The notes: generated by a model from the letters alone, not told the origin. Positions 32,168 to 42,328 are shown, counted from the stretch's first letter. The stretch: DNA of 64,000 nucleotides from Ruminococcus sp. XPD3002 (GCA_900119535.1 FPJT01000001.1:286367-350366), one strand, 5' to 3'. A program made the numbers and translations.

Positions 32168-34456
32168 ATGGCTGTTAAATCTAATAACAATCCAAATGAT
32201 TTTCCGCTCTATCTCTTCTATCAGGGAAAGAACTATGAAGCTTACAGATTCTTTGGTGTACATGCGTCAAAAAAAGGAAGAAGCAAGGTCTTTACGTTCA
32301 GAGTTTGGGCTCCTAATGCGGTAAGCGTTTCAGTTGTCGGTGACTTCAACAACTGGGACAGAAACTCGGATCCGATGCAGCTTATTGCTGACGGCATCTG
32401 GGAAGTGTCTGTACCTAAACTGAAACAGTTCGACGCTTACAAATACAGCATTGAAACAAAGGATGGAAATATTCTGCTCAAATCAGACCCTTATGCCTCA
32501 CATTATGAAACACGCCCCGGAACTGCTTCCAAGATTTATGAAAGCAGTTATGAATGGGGCGATATGTCGTGGTATGAGGAGAAAAAGAAGAAAATAATAT
32601 ACAAAAGTCCTGTGAACGTGTATGAGGTGCATCTCAGCTCGTGGAAGAACTACGGCGAAGAGGTATTTATGGATTATATCACCTTCGCTAAGGAGATAAT
32701 ACCCTATCTTCAGAAAATGTCCTATACCCATGTTGAGTTCATGCCCCTTACAGAGTATCCCTATGACGGCTCGTGGGGATACCAGGTCACAGGTTATTTT
32801 GCTCCTACATCACGCTACGGTACTCCCGATGACTTCCGTGCAATGGTGGATATGTTCCATAAAGCAGGGATCGGCGTCATCCTCGACTGGGTACCCGCTC
32901 ACTTCCCGAAGGATGCATACGGACTGTATGAATTCGACGGTACATGCTGCTATGAGTATTCCGACGACCGCAAGAAGGAGCATAAGGCGTGGGGAACGAG
33001 AGTTTTCGACTACGGTAAAGCCGAGGTCTGCTCGTTCCTGATATCAAGTGCGAATTACTGGTTCGATGAATTCCACGTTGACGGACTCCGCGTCGATGCA
33101 GTGGCTTCCATGCTCTACCTGGACTACGACAGACAGGACGGCGAATGGGCTGCGAATATCTACGGCGGCAACGAGAACCTTGAGGCAGTTCAGTTCCTTA
33201 AGCACCTGAACGAGGCGATCTTCTCAAAGCATCCCGATGCCCTTATGATAGCTGAGGAGTCCACCGCATGGCCGCTGGTGACACGTCCCACAGATATCGG
33301 AGGACTCGGCTTCAACTTCAAGTGGAACATGGGCTGGATGAACGATATGCTGAGCTATATGTCGCTGGATCCGATATACCGTGCATTCAATCACGACAAG
33401 CTGACATTTTCGTTCTTCTATGCATTTTCAGAGAATTATATACTGCCTATATCTCACGATGAGGTAGTACACGGAAAATGCTCGATGATAAACAAGATGC
33501 CCGGAGAGTACGGACAGAAGTTCGATTCATACCGTGCGTTTCTTGCCTATATGATGGCTCATCCCGGAAAGAAGCTCCTCTTTATGGGACAGGAATTCGG
33601 TCAGATGAAGGAATGGGACTACAAGTCCCAGCTTGACTGGGGACTTATGGAGTATGATTCCCACCGTGATCTGCTTAAATTCAACGAGAAGCTTAACAGG
33701 TTCTATCTGGAGAACCCGCCGCTGTGGGAGAATGACGACTCATGGGAAGGCTTCAGCTGGATATCAAACGATGACTATAAGCAGAGCGTTATATCCTTCC
33801 GAAGGATAGACGATAAATTTAACGAGATAATAGCTGTATGCAATTTTGTGCCTGTAGAGCGAAAAGGCTACCGCATAGGCGTTCCTGCAAAGGGCACGTA
33901 TAAGGTAGTGTTCAATTCCGACGATAAGGAGTTCGGAGGAAGCGGTATAGCCGAGAAGTCCTACAAGGCAGAAAAAGAACCGATGCACGGCTTTGATTAC
34001 AGTATATCAATGACGCTGCCGCCTCTCTCGGTCATGTACCTTAAGGCAGCGCCTGCACGTAAAACAGCGAAGAAGTCCGATGATACGGCGTCTGCGAAGA
34101 CTGCTAAGAAGACTGCGGCTGCAAAGCCCGAGACAGCGGCAAAGACTGCAAAGAAGACTTCGGCTGCAAAGTCCGGGACAGCAACTAAGACTGCAAAGAA
34201 GTCAACGGCTGTAAAGTCCGAGACAGCGGCAAAGACTGCAAAGAAGTCAACTGCTGCAAAGTCCGAGACAGCGGCAAAGACTGCCAAGAAGTCAACGGCT
34301 GCAAAGTCCGAGACAGCAACTAAGACTGCAAAGAAGTCAACGGCTGCAAAGTCTGGGACAGCGGCAAAGACTGCCAAGAAGTCAACGGCTGCAAAGTCCG
34401 AGACAGCAGCAAAGACTGCAAAGAAAACTACTTCTTCCAAAAAGAACAACAAATAG
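32168..34456 (+). CDS. glgB: 1,4-alpha-glucan branching enzyme with a lysine-rich C-terminal tail
   Basis: GlgB adds alpha-1,6 branches to glycogen. The protein has a CBM48 module (about 25-130, F-R-V-W-A-P-N-A), a GH13 barrel with catalytic Asp310 (G-L-R-V-D-A-V), Glu363 (A-E-E-S) and Asp431 (S-H-D-E-V-V-H-G-K), and an alpha-amylase C-terminal domain ending near residue 630. Typical enzymes end there. This one (762 residues) continues for about 120 residues of [10 protein letters not shown] repeats, strongly basic and Ala/Thr-rich, like histone H1 or Hc1-type tails. AAAGGAGG precedes ATG 32168. It is the first gene of glgB-glgC-glgD-glgA. Confidence 0.95.
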   Translation: MAVKSNNNPNDFPLYLFYQGKNYEAYRFFGVHASKKGRSKVFTFRVWAPNAVSVSVVGDFNNWDRNSDPMQLIADGIWEVSVPKLKQFDAYKYSIETKDGNILLKSDPYASHYETRPGTASKIYESSYEWGDMSWYEEKKKKIIYKSPVNVYEVHLSSWKNYGEEVFMDYITFAKEIIPYLQKMSYTHVEFMPLTEYPYDGSWGYQVTGYFAPTSRYGTPDDFRAMVDMFHKAGIGVILDWVPAHFPKDAYGLYEFDGTCCYEYSDDRKKEHKAWGTRVFDYGKAEVCSFLISSANYWFDEFHVDGLRVDAVASMLYLDYDRQDGEWAANIYGGNENLEAVQFLKHLNEAIFSKHPDALMIAEESTAWPLVTRPTDIGGLGFNFKWNMGWMNDMLSYMSLDPIYRAFNHDKLTFSFFYAFSENYILPISHDEVVHGKCSMINKMPGEYGQKFDSYRAFLAYMMAHPGKKLLFMGQEFGQMKEWDYKSQLDWGLMEYDSHRDLLKFNEKLNRFYLENPPLWENDDSWEGFSWISNDDYKQSVISFRRIDDKFNEIIAVCNFVPVERKGYRIGVPAKGTYKVVFNSDDKEFGGSGIAEKSYKAEKEPMHGFDYSISMTLPPLSVMYLKAAPARKTAKKSDDTASAKTAKKTAAAKPETAAKTAKKTSAAKSGTATKTAKKSTAVKSETAAKTAKKSTAAKSETAAKTAKKSTAAKSETATKTAKKSTAAKSGTAAKTAKKSTAAKSETAAKTAKKTTSSKKNNK
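34070..34440 (+). repeat. 45-bp tandem repeat coding the basic tail of GlgB
   Basis: The DNA repeats about every 45 bp and codes a 15-residue unit around [20 protein letters not shown] occurs nine times. Units are nearly identical in sequence, implying recent expansion. The antisense frame is also open, but only because of the repeat. Confidence 0.9.
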
Positions 34457-34486
34457 TACCAATATATACAGGAGGTTCAGAACAAT

Positions 34487-35713
34487 ATGAATACAAAGAA
34501 AAGAGTCGTTGCCATGCTGCTTGCAGGCGGTCAGGGCAGCAGACTGTATGCCCTCACCAAAAACGTTGCTAAGCCTGCCGTACCATACGGCGGCAAGTAC
34601 CGGCTTATAGATTTCCCTCTCTCAAACTGCACTAACTCGGGTATCGACACTGTAGGCGTGCTTACCCAGTATCAGCCCCTTGTACTTAACGAGTACATCG
34701 GAAACGGCGAGCCATGGGACCTCGACAGGATGAACGGCGGTGTACACGTACTTCCGCCTTACGAGACTCAGTCAGGCGCTTCATGGTACGAGGGTACAGC
34801 TAATGCGATATACCAGAATATCCGCTTCATCGAGCGCTACGATCCCGAGTATGTTGTAGTTCTCGGCGGTGACCATATCTATAAAATGGACTACTCGAAA
34901 ATGATCGATTTCCATGTCCGCAACAATGCAGACTGCACGATCTCGGTTATCGATGTACCAAAGGCTGAGGCTTCACGTTTCGGCATAATGATATGCAATG
35001 ACGAAGGCAAAGTCACAGACTTCGTTGAGAAGCCGAAGGAGCCTAAGTCCACCCTTGCATCAATGGGTATCTATGTCTTCAGCTGGGACAAGCTCCGCAA
35101 GTACCTTATCGAGAACGAGAAGGATGCAAATGCAAAGCGCAAGGCAGGTCAGCCCTGGTCCAAGGACTTCGGCAAGGATATCATCACGTCTATGCTCCGC
35201 GACGGACAGAGCCTCTTTGCTTATGAGTTTGAAGGCTACTGGAAGGACGTCGGAACTCTCGATTCCCTCTGGGAAGCTAATATGGATCTCATCAATCCGA
35301 ATGTTCCACTCGATCTCTATGATCCGAGATGGAAGATATATACACGAAGCAGTTATACTCCTCCGCAGTATATCGGCGAAGACGCAAAGGTAGAGAACTC
35401 TATGGTCGCAGAAGGCAGCAATGTTGACGGCGAAGTTGATTTCTCTGTACTGTTTGCAGGTGTCACAGTTGAAAAGGGTGCCGAAGTAAGGTACAGTATC
35501 GTTATGCCCGGAACTGTTATAAAGGCAGGCGCAGTTGTAGAGTATGCCATTGTAGGCGAGGACTGCGTTATCTGTGAGGGCGCAAGAGTCGGAAATCCGC
35601 CGGAAAAAAGCGGCGACCGCGATGACTGGGGCATTGCGGTAGTAGGCCATAATGTGACTGTTTCAGAGGGCAAGTCTGTTGCCCCGAAAGAGATCATAAG
35701 CGATAATGTCTGA
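34487..35713 (+). CDS. glgC: Glucose-1-phosphate adenylyltransferase, catalytic subunit
   Basis: GlgC makes ADP-glucose from ATP and glucose-1-phosphate, the committed step of bacterial glycogen synthesis. At 408 residues it is of normal length. The nucleotide-binding loop L-A-G-G-Q-G-S-R-L, the [20 protein letters not shown] block and the F-V-E-K-P segment are intact. The C-terminal part (about 300-400) is the left-handed beta-helix. CAGGAGG lies upstream of ATG 34487, 30 bases after glgB. Together with GlgD it probably forms a hetero-tetramer, as in other Firmicutes. Confidence 0.96.
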   Translation: MNTKKRVVAMLLAGGQGSRLYALTKNVAKPAVPYGGKYRLIDFPLSNCTNSGIDTVGVLTQYQPLVLNEYIGNGEPWDLDRMNGGVHVLPPYETQSGASWYEGTANAIYQNIRFIERYDPEYVVVLGGDHIYKMDYSKMIDFHVRNNADCTISVIDVPKAEASRFGIMICNDEGKVTDFVEKPKEPKSTLASMGIYVFSWDKLRKYLIENEKDANAKRKAGQPWSKDFGKDIITSMLRDGQSLFAYEFEGYWKDVGTLDSLWEANMDLINPNVPLDLYDPRWKIYTRSSYTPPQYIGEDAKVENSMVAEGSNVDGEVDFSVLFAGVTVEKGAEVRYSIVMPGTVIKAGAVVEYAIVGEDCVICEGARVGNPPEKSGDRDDWGIAVVGHNVTVSEGKSVAPKEIISDNV

Positions 35714-35727
35714 GCGGAGGTTTTAGT

Positions 35728-36867
35728 ATGAGTGTTAATTTTAATGTTTTAGGACTTATCTTTGCAAGTTTGCACGACAGCAGCCTGCGTGAGATGACAG
35801 AACTGAGAACTATGGGATCTGTTCCCTTCGGCGGAAGATACCGCCTTATAGATTTCCCACTTTCAAATTTTGTTAATTCGGGTATTTCAGAAGTGGGAGT
35901 TATCACAAAGCATAACTACGGATCGCTCCTTGACCATATCGGTTCGGGACGTGACTGGGATCTTGCCCGTAAAAGAGGCGGAATACACATTCTTCCTCCT
36001 TACAGCCGTACAGATAACCGTGAAGGTATGTATACCAGCAGACTGGACGCTCTCAAGAACGTCTGGAGCTATGTGGATCATTCCAAGGCTAAGTACGTTA
36101 TCCTTTCAAACGCCAATTTCGTAGCTACTATAGACTTTGATCCGATCCTGGAACAGCATATCTCTACAGGTTCGGATATAACCCTTGTTTACGGAACAGG
36201 CTATTACGAAAAGGAGAAGCGTACACATCCCGCAAAGAATACCGTTCTGGAATTCGACAATGAAAACTACTTTGTAAGCGCAATGGTGGATCCTGATTTT
36301 TCAGGCGAGTGCAAGATTTGGCTCGAAACAATGATAGTATCCAAGAACGTGCTTTCAAATATCGTTTCATCTGCTTCAAGCAGCGGTATCTACAGCTTTA
36401 CAAAGTCGATACTCCAGACAAGCGGACATGTTTACAAGATAATGGGCTACGAGCATAAGGATGTGTTTATGCGCATCGACAGCATGCAGAGCTTCTATAA
36501 GGCTAATATGGCACTGCTGGACGCTGATACGAGAAATGCTCTCTTCCCCAAGGGCAGACCTGTCTTCACAAAGGTAGGAGACAATGCTCCTGTTCATTAC
36601 GGCATAGATGCAAAGGTCAAGAATTCCCTTATTGCTGACGGCTGCATCATCGAGGGTACTGTTGAGAACTCGATACTGTTCAGAGGCGTCAGAGTCGCAA
36701 AGGGCGCTGTAGTCAAGAACTGCGTACTCATGCAGGGCACTATCGTAGGTGCGGACAGTGATATAAACGCAATGATTACAGATAAGAATGTTGAAGTGCA
36801 GGAAAACGCTGTACACACTTGCTCGGTACAGCATCCTCTGTTTATAGGAAAAGGCGGTAAAGCCTGA
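35728..36867 (+). CDS. glgD: ADP-glucose pyrophosphorylase GlgD subunit
   Basis: The 379-residue paralogue of GlgC is found in Firmicutes next to it. It keeps the fold and the [15 protein letters not shown] block. The G-G-x-G-x-R-L catalytic loop is replaced by L-I-F-A-S-L-H-D-S-S-L-R-E-M-T, so it should have little or no activity alone and act as a regulatory partner of GlgC. The C-terminal beta-helix is present. It begins 14 bases after glgC with a GGAGG site, in a tight operon. Confidence 0.95.
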   Translation: MSVNFNVLGLIFASLHDSSLREMTELRTMGSVPFGGRYRLIDFPLSNFVNSGISEVGVITKHNYGSLLDHIGSGRDWDLARKRGGIHILPPYSRTDNREGMYTSRLDALKNVWSYVDHSKAKYVILSNANFVATIDFDPILEQHISTGSDITLVYGTGYYEKEKRTHPAKNTVLEFDNENYFVSAMVDPDFSGECKIWLETMIVSKNVLSNIVSSASSSGIYSFTKSILQTSGHVYKIMGYEHKDVFMRIDSMQSFYKANMALLDADTRNALFPKGRPVFTKVGDNAPVHYGIDAKVKNSLIADGCIIEGTVENSILFRGVRVAKGAVVKNCVLMQGTIVGADSDINAMITDKNVEVQENAVHTCSVQHPLFIGKGGKA

Positions 36868-36881
36868 ACGGCGGTGATCAT

Positions 36882-38300
36882 ATGAAAATATTATTTGCTG
36901 CCAGTGAGGCAGTTCCGTATGCAGCTTCGGGCGGACTTGCAGATGTGGTAGGTTCGCTTCCCAAGGCAATCAGCGCCAAGGGACACAGCTGTGCGGTAGT
37001 AATGCCGCTTTACAAGTCGGTAAGCGAAAAGCTCGGCGGAAAGGCGGAGTTTATTACAAATATAACTGTGGATGTTTCGTGGCGGAAGCAGTACTGCGGG
37101 ATATTCAAGACAGAATGTCTCGGCGTTACATACTACTTCATAGATAACGAGTATTATTTCAGCCGTGAGGGACTCTACGGTTTCTATGACGATTGCGAAA
37201 GGTTCGTCTTCTTCGACAGGGCAGTGCTTGAAATGCTTAAGCATATAAAATTCAAGCCCGATATTATCAGCTGCAACGACTGGCAGACTGCTCTCATTCC
37301 TGTCTACTATAATGTCTATTATAAGTATCAGCAGGGCTATGACGGACTTAAAACAGTATTTACCATACATAATATAGAATATCAGGGCAAATACGGTAAG
37401 GAAGTCCTCAACGAGCTTATGGGAGTTCCCTCCTACAACTCGGGACTCCTTGAATATGACGGCCATATCAATATGCTGAAAGGCGCTATCGAGTGTGCGG
37501 ACAGGATAATCACAGTCAGTCCGAGCTACGCATGGGAGATACTTGATCCGTGGTACGCTCACGGTCTGGACCGTATACTCGTTACAAAGCAGTATAAGCT
37601 GAAGGGCATACTCAACGGAATCGACACCGATATGTATGATCCCGATAATGACATATTCATTGAAAAGAACTATTCATCTGAAGATACTTCGGGCAAGGCT
37701 GAGTGTAAACGTGCGCTTCTTGAAGAGGTCGGACTTGAAGACAACGGCGAGCCTGTTATCGGAATAGTTACACGTTTCGTAAAGCATAAGGGTATCGACC
37801 TTATCCGCTGCGTTTTCGATCAGATAGTAAGAAGCGGAGTCAAGTTCGTGGTTCTCGGAAGCGGCGAGAAGATATACGAGGACTTCTTCGTTGAGATGTC
37901 CCGACGCTACCCCGACAGGGTATCTGTGACACTGGGATTCATCCCCGAGCTTTCCCACAAGATATATGCGGGAGCTGATATGTTCCTGATGCCTTCACAG
38001 AGCGAGCCCTGTGGACTTGCACAGATGATCGCCATGCGATACGGTACTGTGCCGATAGTCCGTGAAACAGGCGGACTTCGTGACACGGTCCGTGATAACG
38101 GCGGAGAGAACGGCAACGGATTCTCTTTCCTGACATACAATGCGAATGATATGTTCGATGCGATAAAACGTGCTCTTAAGGACTACGCTGATAAGAAGGA
38201 GTGGTCGGCACTGGTTAAACGTGCAATGGAGTGCGATTACAGCTGGTCGGCTTCGGCGGATATCTATATCGATACCTTCGATGAGCTGGTTTCGGAATAA
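36882..38300 (+). CDS. glgA: Glycogen synthase (ADP-glucose type, GT5)
   Basis: GlgA extends alpha-1,4-glucan chains from ADP-glucose. The 472-residue protein has the two-domain GT-B fold. The N-terminal loop reads Y-A-A-S-G-G-L-A-D-V-V-G-S-L-P, so the Lys of the classic K-T-G-G-L motif is replaced by Ala; this variant also occurs in other Clostridia as I recall. The C-terminal active site (P-S-x-x-E-P-C-G-L-A-Q-M and R-x-T-G-G-L-x-D-T-V) is intact. It is the last gene of the operon, 14 bases after glgD, and a terminator follows. Confidence 0.95.
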   Translation: MKILFAASEAVPYAASGGLADVVGSLPKAISAKGHSCAVVMPLYKSVSEKLGGKAEFITNITVDVSWRKQYCGIFKTECLGVTYYFIDNEYYFSREGLYGFYDDCERFVFFDRAVLEMLKHIKFKPDIISCNDWQTALIPVYYNVYYKYQQGYDGLKTVFTIHNIEYQGKYGKEVLNELMGVPSYNSGLLEYDGHINMLKGAIECADRIITVSPSYAWEILDPWYAHGLDRILVTKQYKLKGILNGIDTDMYDPDNDIFIEKNYSSEDTSGKAECKRALLEEVGLEDNGEPVIGIVTRFVKHKGIDLIRCVFDQIVRSGVKFVVLGSGEKIYEDFFVEMSRRYPDRVSVTLGFIPELSHKIYAGADMFLMPSQSEPCGLAQMIAMRYGTVPIVRETGGLRDTVRDNGGENGNGFSFLTYNANDMFDAIKRALKDYADKKEWSALVKRAMECDYSWSASADIYIDTFDELVSE

Positions 38301-38307
38301 AAAAGTA

Positions 38308-38333
38308 AAAGGCAGGGATAAGTCCCTGCCTTT
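38308..38333 (+). terminator. Intrinsic terminator of the glg operon
   Basis: Perfect 11-bp stem (AAAGGCAGGGA/TCCCTGCCTTT) with TAAG loop, eight bases after the glgA stop. Only a short T-run follows. It may also act on the reverse strand. Confidence 0.75.
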
Positions 38334-38386
38334 CAGCATATTGAGGTATATATAATCATAGGAGATCTGCGGAGTGTGATATGTGC

Positions 38387-39136
38387 TTATTCATAGTCCA
38401 CTACATTTACCCATGAGAGGAGAATGTCCTTTTCCTTGTCCTTTTTCTTGACAGACTGTGATGCAGCAACTATCGGCATCCACGACTGCACATATTTCTT
38501 TGCGGTAGAACTCTTTTTGCAGAACAGGTCGAGGTATTTGCCTGCTCCTGCAATATTTCCTTCAAGGCAGAAGGTAAGGTAAGTTCTTGCAGCATCTGCT
38601 GAAGCGTTGCCCTGTGTAGCGTGTGCCCAGTCAAGGATATAGGGCTTGTTATCGGGAGTGATGATTATATTTGAAGGAGTATAGTCTCCGTGGCAGAGCT
38701 TATTGTGCTTCTTCATGCCGTCAAGACGTGTGTGAAGATCGTACTTTGTTGTATCATCCAGTTCTGTAAGCTCGATTTTTCGGTTCATCTTGTCCTTGAG
38801 TCTGCTAAGGAGCGGACAGCTTCTTGACTGGATATCAAGCTGTATATCCACGAAGAGTTCCAGGTATTCTGCGTATTTTTTCGGGTTTGCAGCTATAAGG
38901 TCCGAGAGGCTCTCACCTTCGATGTATTGCGATACGATCGCCCATTTTCCGTCTATTCGTGTTACCTCATAAAGCTCGGGGACATTCAGACCTGTTTCCT
39001 CAACTCTTGCGTGATTGAGAGCTTCATTGAGTACGTCTGACTTGGAGTAGACCTCATCAAACAGCTTTATGCACTTGTTTCCGTCACGGATGATCTTCTT
39101 GTTTGTTCTTTCTGAGATACAATTATCAAGTTTCAT
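38387..39136 (-). CDS. Aminoglycoside phosphotransferase/choline kinase-like protein
   Basis: The 249-residue protein has a protein-kinase-like fold of the APH family. The catalytic loop is L-C-H-G-D-Y-T-P-S-N-I-I (Asp as base, Asn as metal ligand), followed by Y-I-L-D-W-A-H-A (metal-binding Asp). The N-lobe contains I-V-S-Q-Y-I-E-G-E-S-L, the hinge. A phosphotransfer to a small molecule is likely, but the substrate cannot be named and antibiotic resistance should not be assumed. It starts 15 bases after adhE with a GGAGG site, so it is probably co-transcribed with it. The Lys-rich C-terminal end is unremarkable. Confidence 0.82.
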   Translation of the reverse strand: MKLDNCISERTNKKIIRDGNKCIKLFDEVYSKSDVLNEALNHARVEETGLNVPELYEVTRIDGKWAIVSQYIEGESLSDLIAANPKKYAEYLELFVDIQLDIQSRSCPLLSRLKDKMNRKIELTELDDTTKYDLHTRLDGMKKHNKLCHGDYTPSNIIITPDNKPYILDWAHATQGNASADAARTYLTFCLEGNIAGAGKYLDLFCKKSSTAKKYVQSWMPIVAASQSVKKKDKEKDILLSWVNVVDYE

Positions 39137-39151
39137 AGCATTTCCTCCTTC

Positions 39152-41788
39152 TTAAGCCTTTGGATACTCTTTTTCGGTAAATGTTCTGCCGTAGTATGCA
39201 TTGAGGTATATCTGCTTTATCTCGCTGAAGAGAGGATAACGGGGATTTGCGCCTGTACACTGATCGTCAAATGCATTTTCTGTCATCTCATCAAGAGTAG
39301 CCATGAAGTCCTCTTCTGAAACACCGTAATCGGCGATCGTATCCTTGATGCCTATTTTATGACGGAGCTCTCTTATAGCGGAAATGAGCTTTTCAAGCTT
39401 ATCCTTCGGAGTCTTTCCGCCGAGTCCGAGATAGTCAGCGACTTCGGCATAGCGTTCAAGTGTGTGCGGATGATCGTACTGTGGGAAAGTACCCATCTTT
39501 GCAGGAGCTTCCGCAGCGTTGAAACGAAGTACGTCTTCAATGACCAGTGCATTTGCGATACCGTGTGGGATATGGTGGTAAGCACCGAGCTTGTGTGCAA
39601 GAGAGTGGCTTACTCCGAGGAAAGCATTTGCGAAAGCCATACCTGCCATTGTAGCGGCATTAGCCATTTTTTCTCTTGCTTCGGGATCGTTCGGACCGTT
39701 GTCGTATGCACGGGGAAGGAACTCGAAAATGATCTTAAGTGCTTTAAGTGCAAGTCCGTCTGTGAAATCTGTTGCCATTACGGAAGCGTAGGCTTCAAGA
39801 GCGTGAGTTACTGCATCTATACCTGAAGCGGATGTGAGTCCCTTAGGAGCGCTCATGTGAAGGTCTGTATCGATTATAGCCATATTCGGCAGGAGCTCGT
39901 AATCGGCAAGAGGGTATTTTACTCCTGAGCTTTCATCGGTGATAACCGCAAATGGTGTTACCTCAGAGCCTGTACCTGCGGAAGTCGGGATAGCTACGAA
40001 ATAAGCCTTTTCTCCCATTTTCGGGAAGGTGTAGACTCTCTTCCTTATATCCATGAAGCGCATTGCCATGTCAGCAAAATCAACCTCGGGATGTTCATAA
40101 AGCACCCACATTATCTTTGCGGCATCCATAGCTGAACCGCCGCCGACAGCTATTATCACATCGGGATTGAATATGGATATCTGAGCTGCACCTTCTTTAG
40201 CACATGCAAGTGTAGGATCGGGAGCAACGTCGAAGAATGCGGCATGCTGTATGCCGAGCTCGTCGAGCTTGTCGGTGATCGGCTTTGTAAAACCGTTTTC
40301 ATAAAGGAATTTATCTGTAACTATAAAAGCACGTTTCTTGTTCATTATTGTTTTGAGTTCGTCAAGAGCTGTAGGCAGACAACCGCGCATCATATATATC
40401 TTTTCAGGTGCTCTGAACCAAAGCATATTTTCTCTCCTTTCGGCAACTGTCTTGATATTGAGCAGATGCTTTACGCCAACATTTTCGCTTACGGAATTTC
40501 CTCCCCATGAACCGCAGCCAAGTGTCAGCGACGGAGTCAGGCTGAAATTGTATATATCGCCTATACTGCCGTGAGATGAAGGAGTGTTAACAAGGATACG
40601 GCAGGTCTTCATACTTTTTCTGAATTCTTCCAGTTTATCCTGCTGAGTAAGAACGTCGAGATATATTGAGGATGTGTGACCGTAACCGCCGTCGGCGATA
40701 AGTTTTTCGGCTTTGTTGAATGCATCGTTTATATCATTTGCCTTATACATTGCAAGAACAGGGGAGAGCTTCTCGTGAGCGAATTCCTCTGAAAGCTCAG
40801 TGCTGTCTGTCTCGCCGATAAGTATCTTTGTACCCTCGGGAACAGTAACACCTGCAAGTTCAGCGATCCTGCATGCGCTCTGACCGACTATCTTTGCGTT
40901 AAGAGCGCCGTTGATGAGGATAGTCTTGCCGACCTTCTCCTTTTCGTCCTTTGAGAGGAAATAGCAGCCTCTTGCTGCGAATTCAGCCTTCACCTTGTTA
41001 TAGATGCTCTTATGAACGATAGTTGACTGCTCGGAAGCACAAATCATACCGTTATCAAAGGTCTTTGAGTGGATTATTGAATTTACGGCAAGAATGATAT
41101 CGGCGGATTCATCGATTATAGCGGGAGTGTTTCCTGCGCCTACACCTACGGCAGGCTTTCCGCTTGAATAAGCAGCCTTGACCATTCCGGGACCGCCTGT
41201 AGCAAGGATGATATCAGCCTCAGCCATAACAAGGTTAGTCATTTCAAGGCTCGGTACATCTATCCATGAGATTATGTCTTCGGGAGCGCCTGCTGCAACT
41301 GCTGCTTCAAGCACTATTTTAGCAGCTTCTATGGTAGACTTTTTAGCTCTCGGATGAGGACTTATGATTATTCCGTTTCTTGTCTTAATGGCAAGAAGGG
41401 ACTTGAAAATTGCAGTTGAAGTCGGGTTTGTGGTAGGGATAACTGCTGCTATAACGCCGATCGGTTCAGCTATCCTTGTGATGCCTGCTGATTTATCTTC
41501 CTCGATGATACCGCAGGTCTTTACGTTTCTGTAAGCGTTATAGATGTATTCTGAAGCAAAGTGGTTCTTTATTACCTTATCCTCAACTATGCCCATACCT
41601 GTTTCCTCGACAGCAAGCTTTGCAAGGGGGATCCTGTTTTTATTTGCAGCGGTAGCGGCTGCAAGGAAGATCTTGTCCACCTGTTCCTGAGTGAAAGAAG
41701 CAAACTGTTTCTGGGCGTTTTTAACCCGCTCGATCGTTTTTTCGAGTTTTTCGGTACTGTCTGTTATTTCATAATTCTTTTTAACCAT
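39152..41788 (-). CDS. adhE: Bifunctional acetaldehyde-CoA/alcohol dehydrogenase
   Basis: AdhE reduces acetyl-CoA to acetaldehyde and then ethanol, oxidising two NADH, and forms spirosomes. The 878-residue protein has an N-terminal aldehyde dehydrogenase domain (about 20-450) with catalytic Cys250 (M-I-C-A-S-E-Q-S) and a C-terminal iron-dependent alcohol dehydrogenase (about 465-865). The latter has G-G-G-S-A-M-D-A-A-K for NAD and His-rich iron motifs (A-F-L-G-V-S-H-S-L-A-H and Y-H-H-I-P-H-G). The start is ATG 41788, five bases after GGAGG; the frame is open to 41851 but without a site. The promoter has two copies of an 18-20-bp dyad, discussed separately. Confidence 0.97.
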   Translation of the reverse strand: MVKKNYEITDSTEKLEKTIERVKNAQKQFASFTQEQVDKIFLAAATAANKNRIPLAKLAVEETGMGIVEDKVIKNHFASEYIYNAYRNVKTCGIIEEDKSAGITRIAEPIGVIAAVIPTTNPTSTAIFKSLLAIKTRNGIIISPHPRAKKSTIEAAKIVLEAAVAAGAPEDIISWIDVPSLEMTNLVMAEADIILATGGPGMVKAAYSSGKPAVGVGAGNTPAIIDESADIILAVNSIIHSKTFDNGMICASEQSTIVHKSIYNKVKAEFAARGCYFLSKDEKEKVGKTILINGALNAKIVGQSACRIAELAGVTVPEGTKILIGETDSTELSEEFAHEKLSPVLAMYKANDINDAFNKAEKLIADGGYGHTSSIYLDVLTQQDKLEEFRKSMKTCRILVNTPSSHGSIGDIYNFSLTPSLTLGCGSWGGNSVSENVGVKHLLNIKTVAERRENMLWFRAPEKIYMMRGCLPTALDELKTIMNKKRAFIVTDKFLYENGFTKPITDKLDELGIQHAAFFDVAPDPTLACAKEGAAQISIFNPDVIIAVGGGSAMDAAKIMWVLYEHPEVDFADMAMRFMDIRKRVYTFPKMGEKAYFVAIPTSAGTGSEVTPFAVITDESSGVKYPLADYELLPNMAIIDTDLHMSAPKGLTSASGIDAVTHALEAYASVMATDFTDGLALKALKIIFEFLPRAYDNGPNDPEAREKMANAATMAGMAFANAFLGVSHSLAHKLGAYHHIPHGIANALVIEDVLRFNAAEAPAKMGTFPQYDHPHTLERYAEVADYLGLGGKTPKDKLEKLISAIRELRHKIGIKDTIADYGVSEEDFMATLDEMTENAFDDQCTGANPRYPLFSEIKQIYLNAYYGRTFTEKEYPKA

Positions 41789-41997
41789 ATATTCCTCCGT
41801 TTGGTCTGTTATCAGAGAACTGAACAGCTCCCCGAGATCGCTTCGTATCATTCTTTACGAAGCGTGATTTCTGACAATGACTGCTGAAAGGCTGTTCATT
41901 CTATTATAGCCGTCACTAAGCCTGTCATGCATAATTGCTCCGTTATCTGAACATTGTCGGTTAATGGTTGGAGCAAAACACTATCGGATCACCCACC

Positions 41998-42050
41998 TTG
42001 ATATTTTTTTGTCAATACAATAATACCACATTGATATTTTTTTGTCAATA
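41998..42050 (-). promoter_or_regulatory. adhE promoter with two operator-like repeats (Rex-like)
   Basis: Reverse strand: TTGACA (42048-42043), 17 bases, TATTAT (42025-42020). An identical 20-bp sequence occurs at 42031-42050, covering the -35 box, and at 41998-42017, at the expected start site; the two are 33 bp apart, about three helical turns. Each contains TTG-N12-CAA with imperfect dyad symmetry (TTGATA/TGTCAA). This shares its outer half-sites and length with the Rex box TTGTTAA-N4-TTAACAA. Rex represses adhE in Clostridia when NADH is low. The regulator assignment is inference. Confidence 0.7.
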
Positions 42051-42094
42051 TATGTTAGCTTAGTCTAACTATGTGCGAGCATTTCAATATCAAA

Positions 42095-42126
42095 TAAAAA
42101 GGCTGTGCAATTTAGCTGCACAGTCC
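42095..42126 (-). terminator. Intrinsic terminator, distal copy
   Basis: Reverse-strand hairpin of CTGTGCA/TGCACAG type with GCTAAA-rich loop, followed by CCTTTTTATTTG. The 23-base core at 42101-42123 is identical to 42337-42359. Confidence 0.8.
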
Positions 42127-42152
42127 CAATTGGTCAAAAAGTATGAATTTAT

Positions 42153-42328
42153 CAGGGAACGCCCTCTCTTGCAGGGCGTTCCCTCTTTCAAAACAGTCCA
42201 CCGGACTGTTTTGAAATTCACTCTTTGCTGAGCGCTTCGTATCGCAGGGCTCTGCCCTGCAACCCGCCAAAGGCTCTGCCTTTGGAATCCGCTAAAGGGA
42301 TGGTGGCCCTTTAGAATCCCCGAATTAA
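42153..42328 (+). repeat. 176-bp hairpin-rich dispersed element, copy A
   Basis: It contains five successive hairpins: GGGAACGCCCT/AGGGCGTTCCC, CAAAACAGTCC/GGACTGTTTTG, CAGGGCT/GCCCTG, CCAAAGGC/GCCTTTGG and CTAAAGGG/CCCTTTAG. A near-identical copy in the opposite orientation lies at 63581-63755. It has no coding capacity and no transposase. Confidence 0.88.

Noticed and set aside
33997-34452. 151-codon reverse-strand frame of A-V-F-A-A-V-S-D-F repeats
   Set aside because: Antisense of the KTAKK repeats in glgB; open only because of the repeat.
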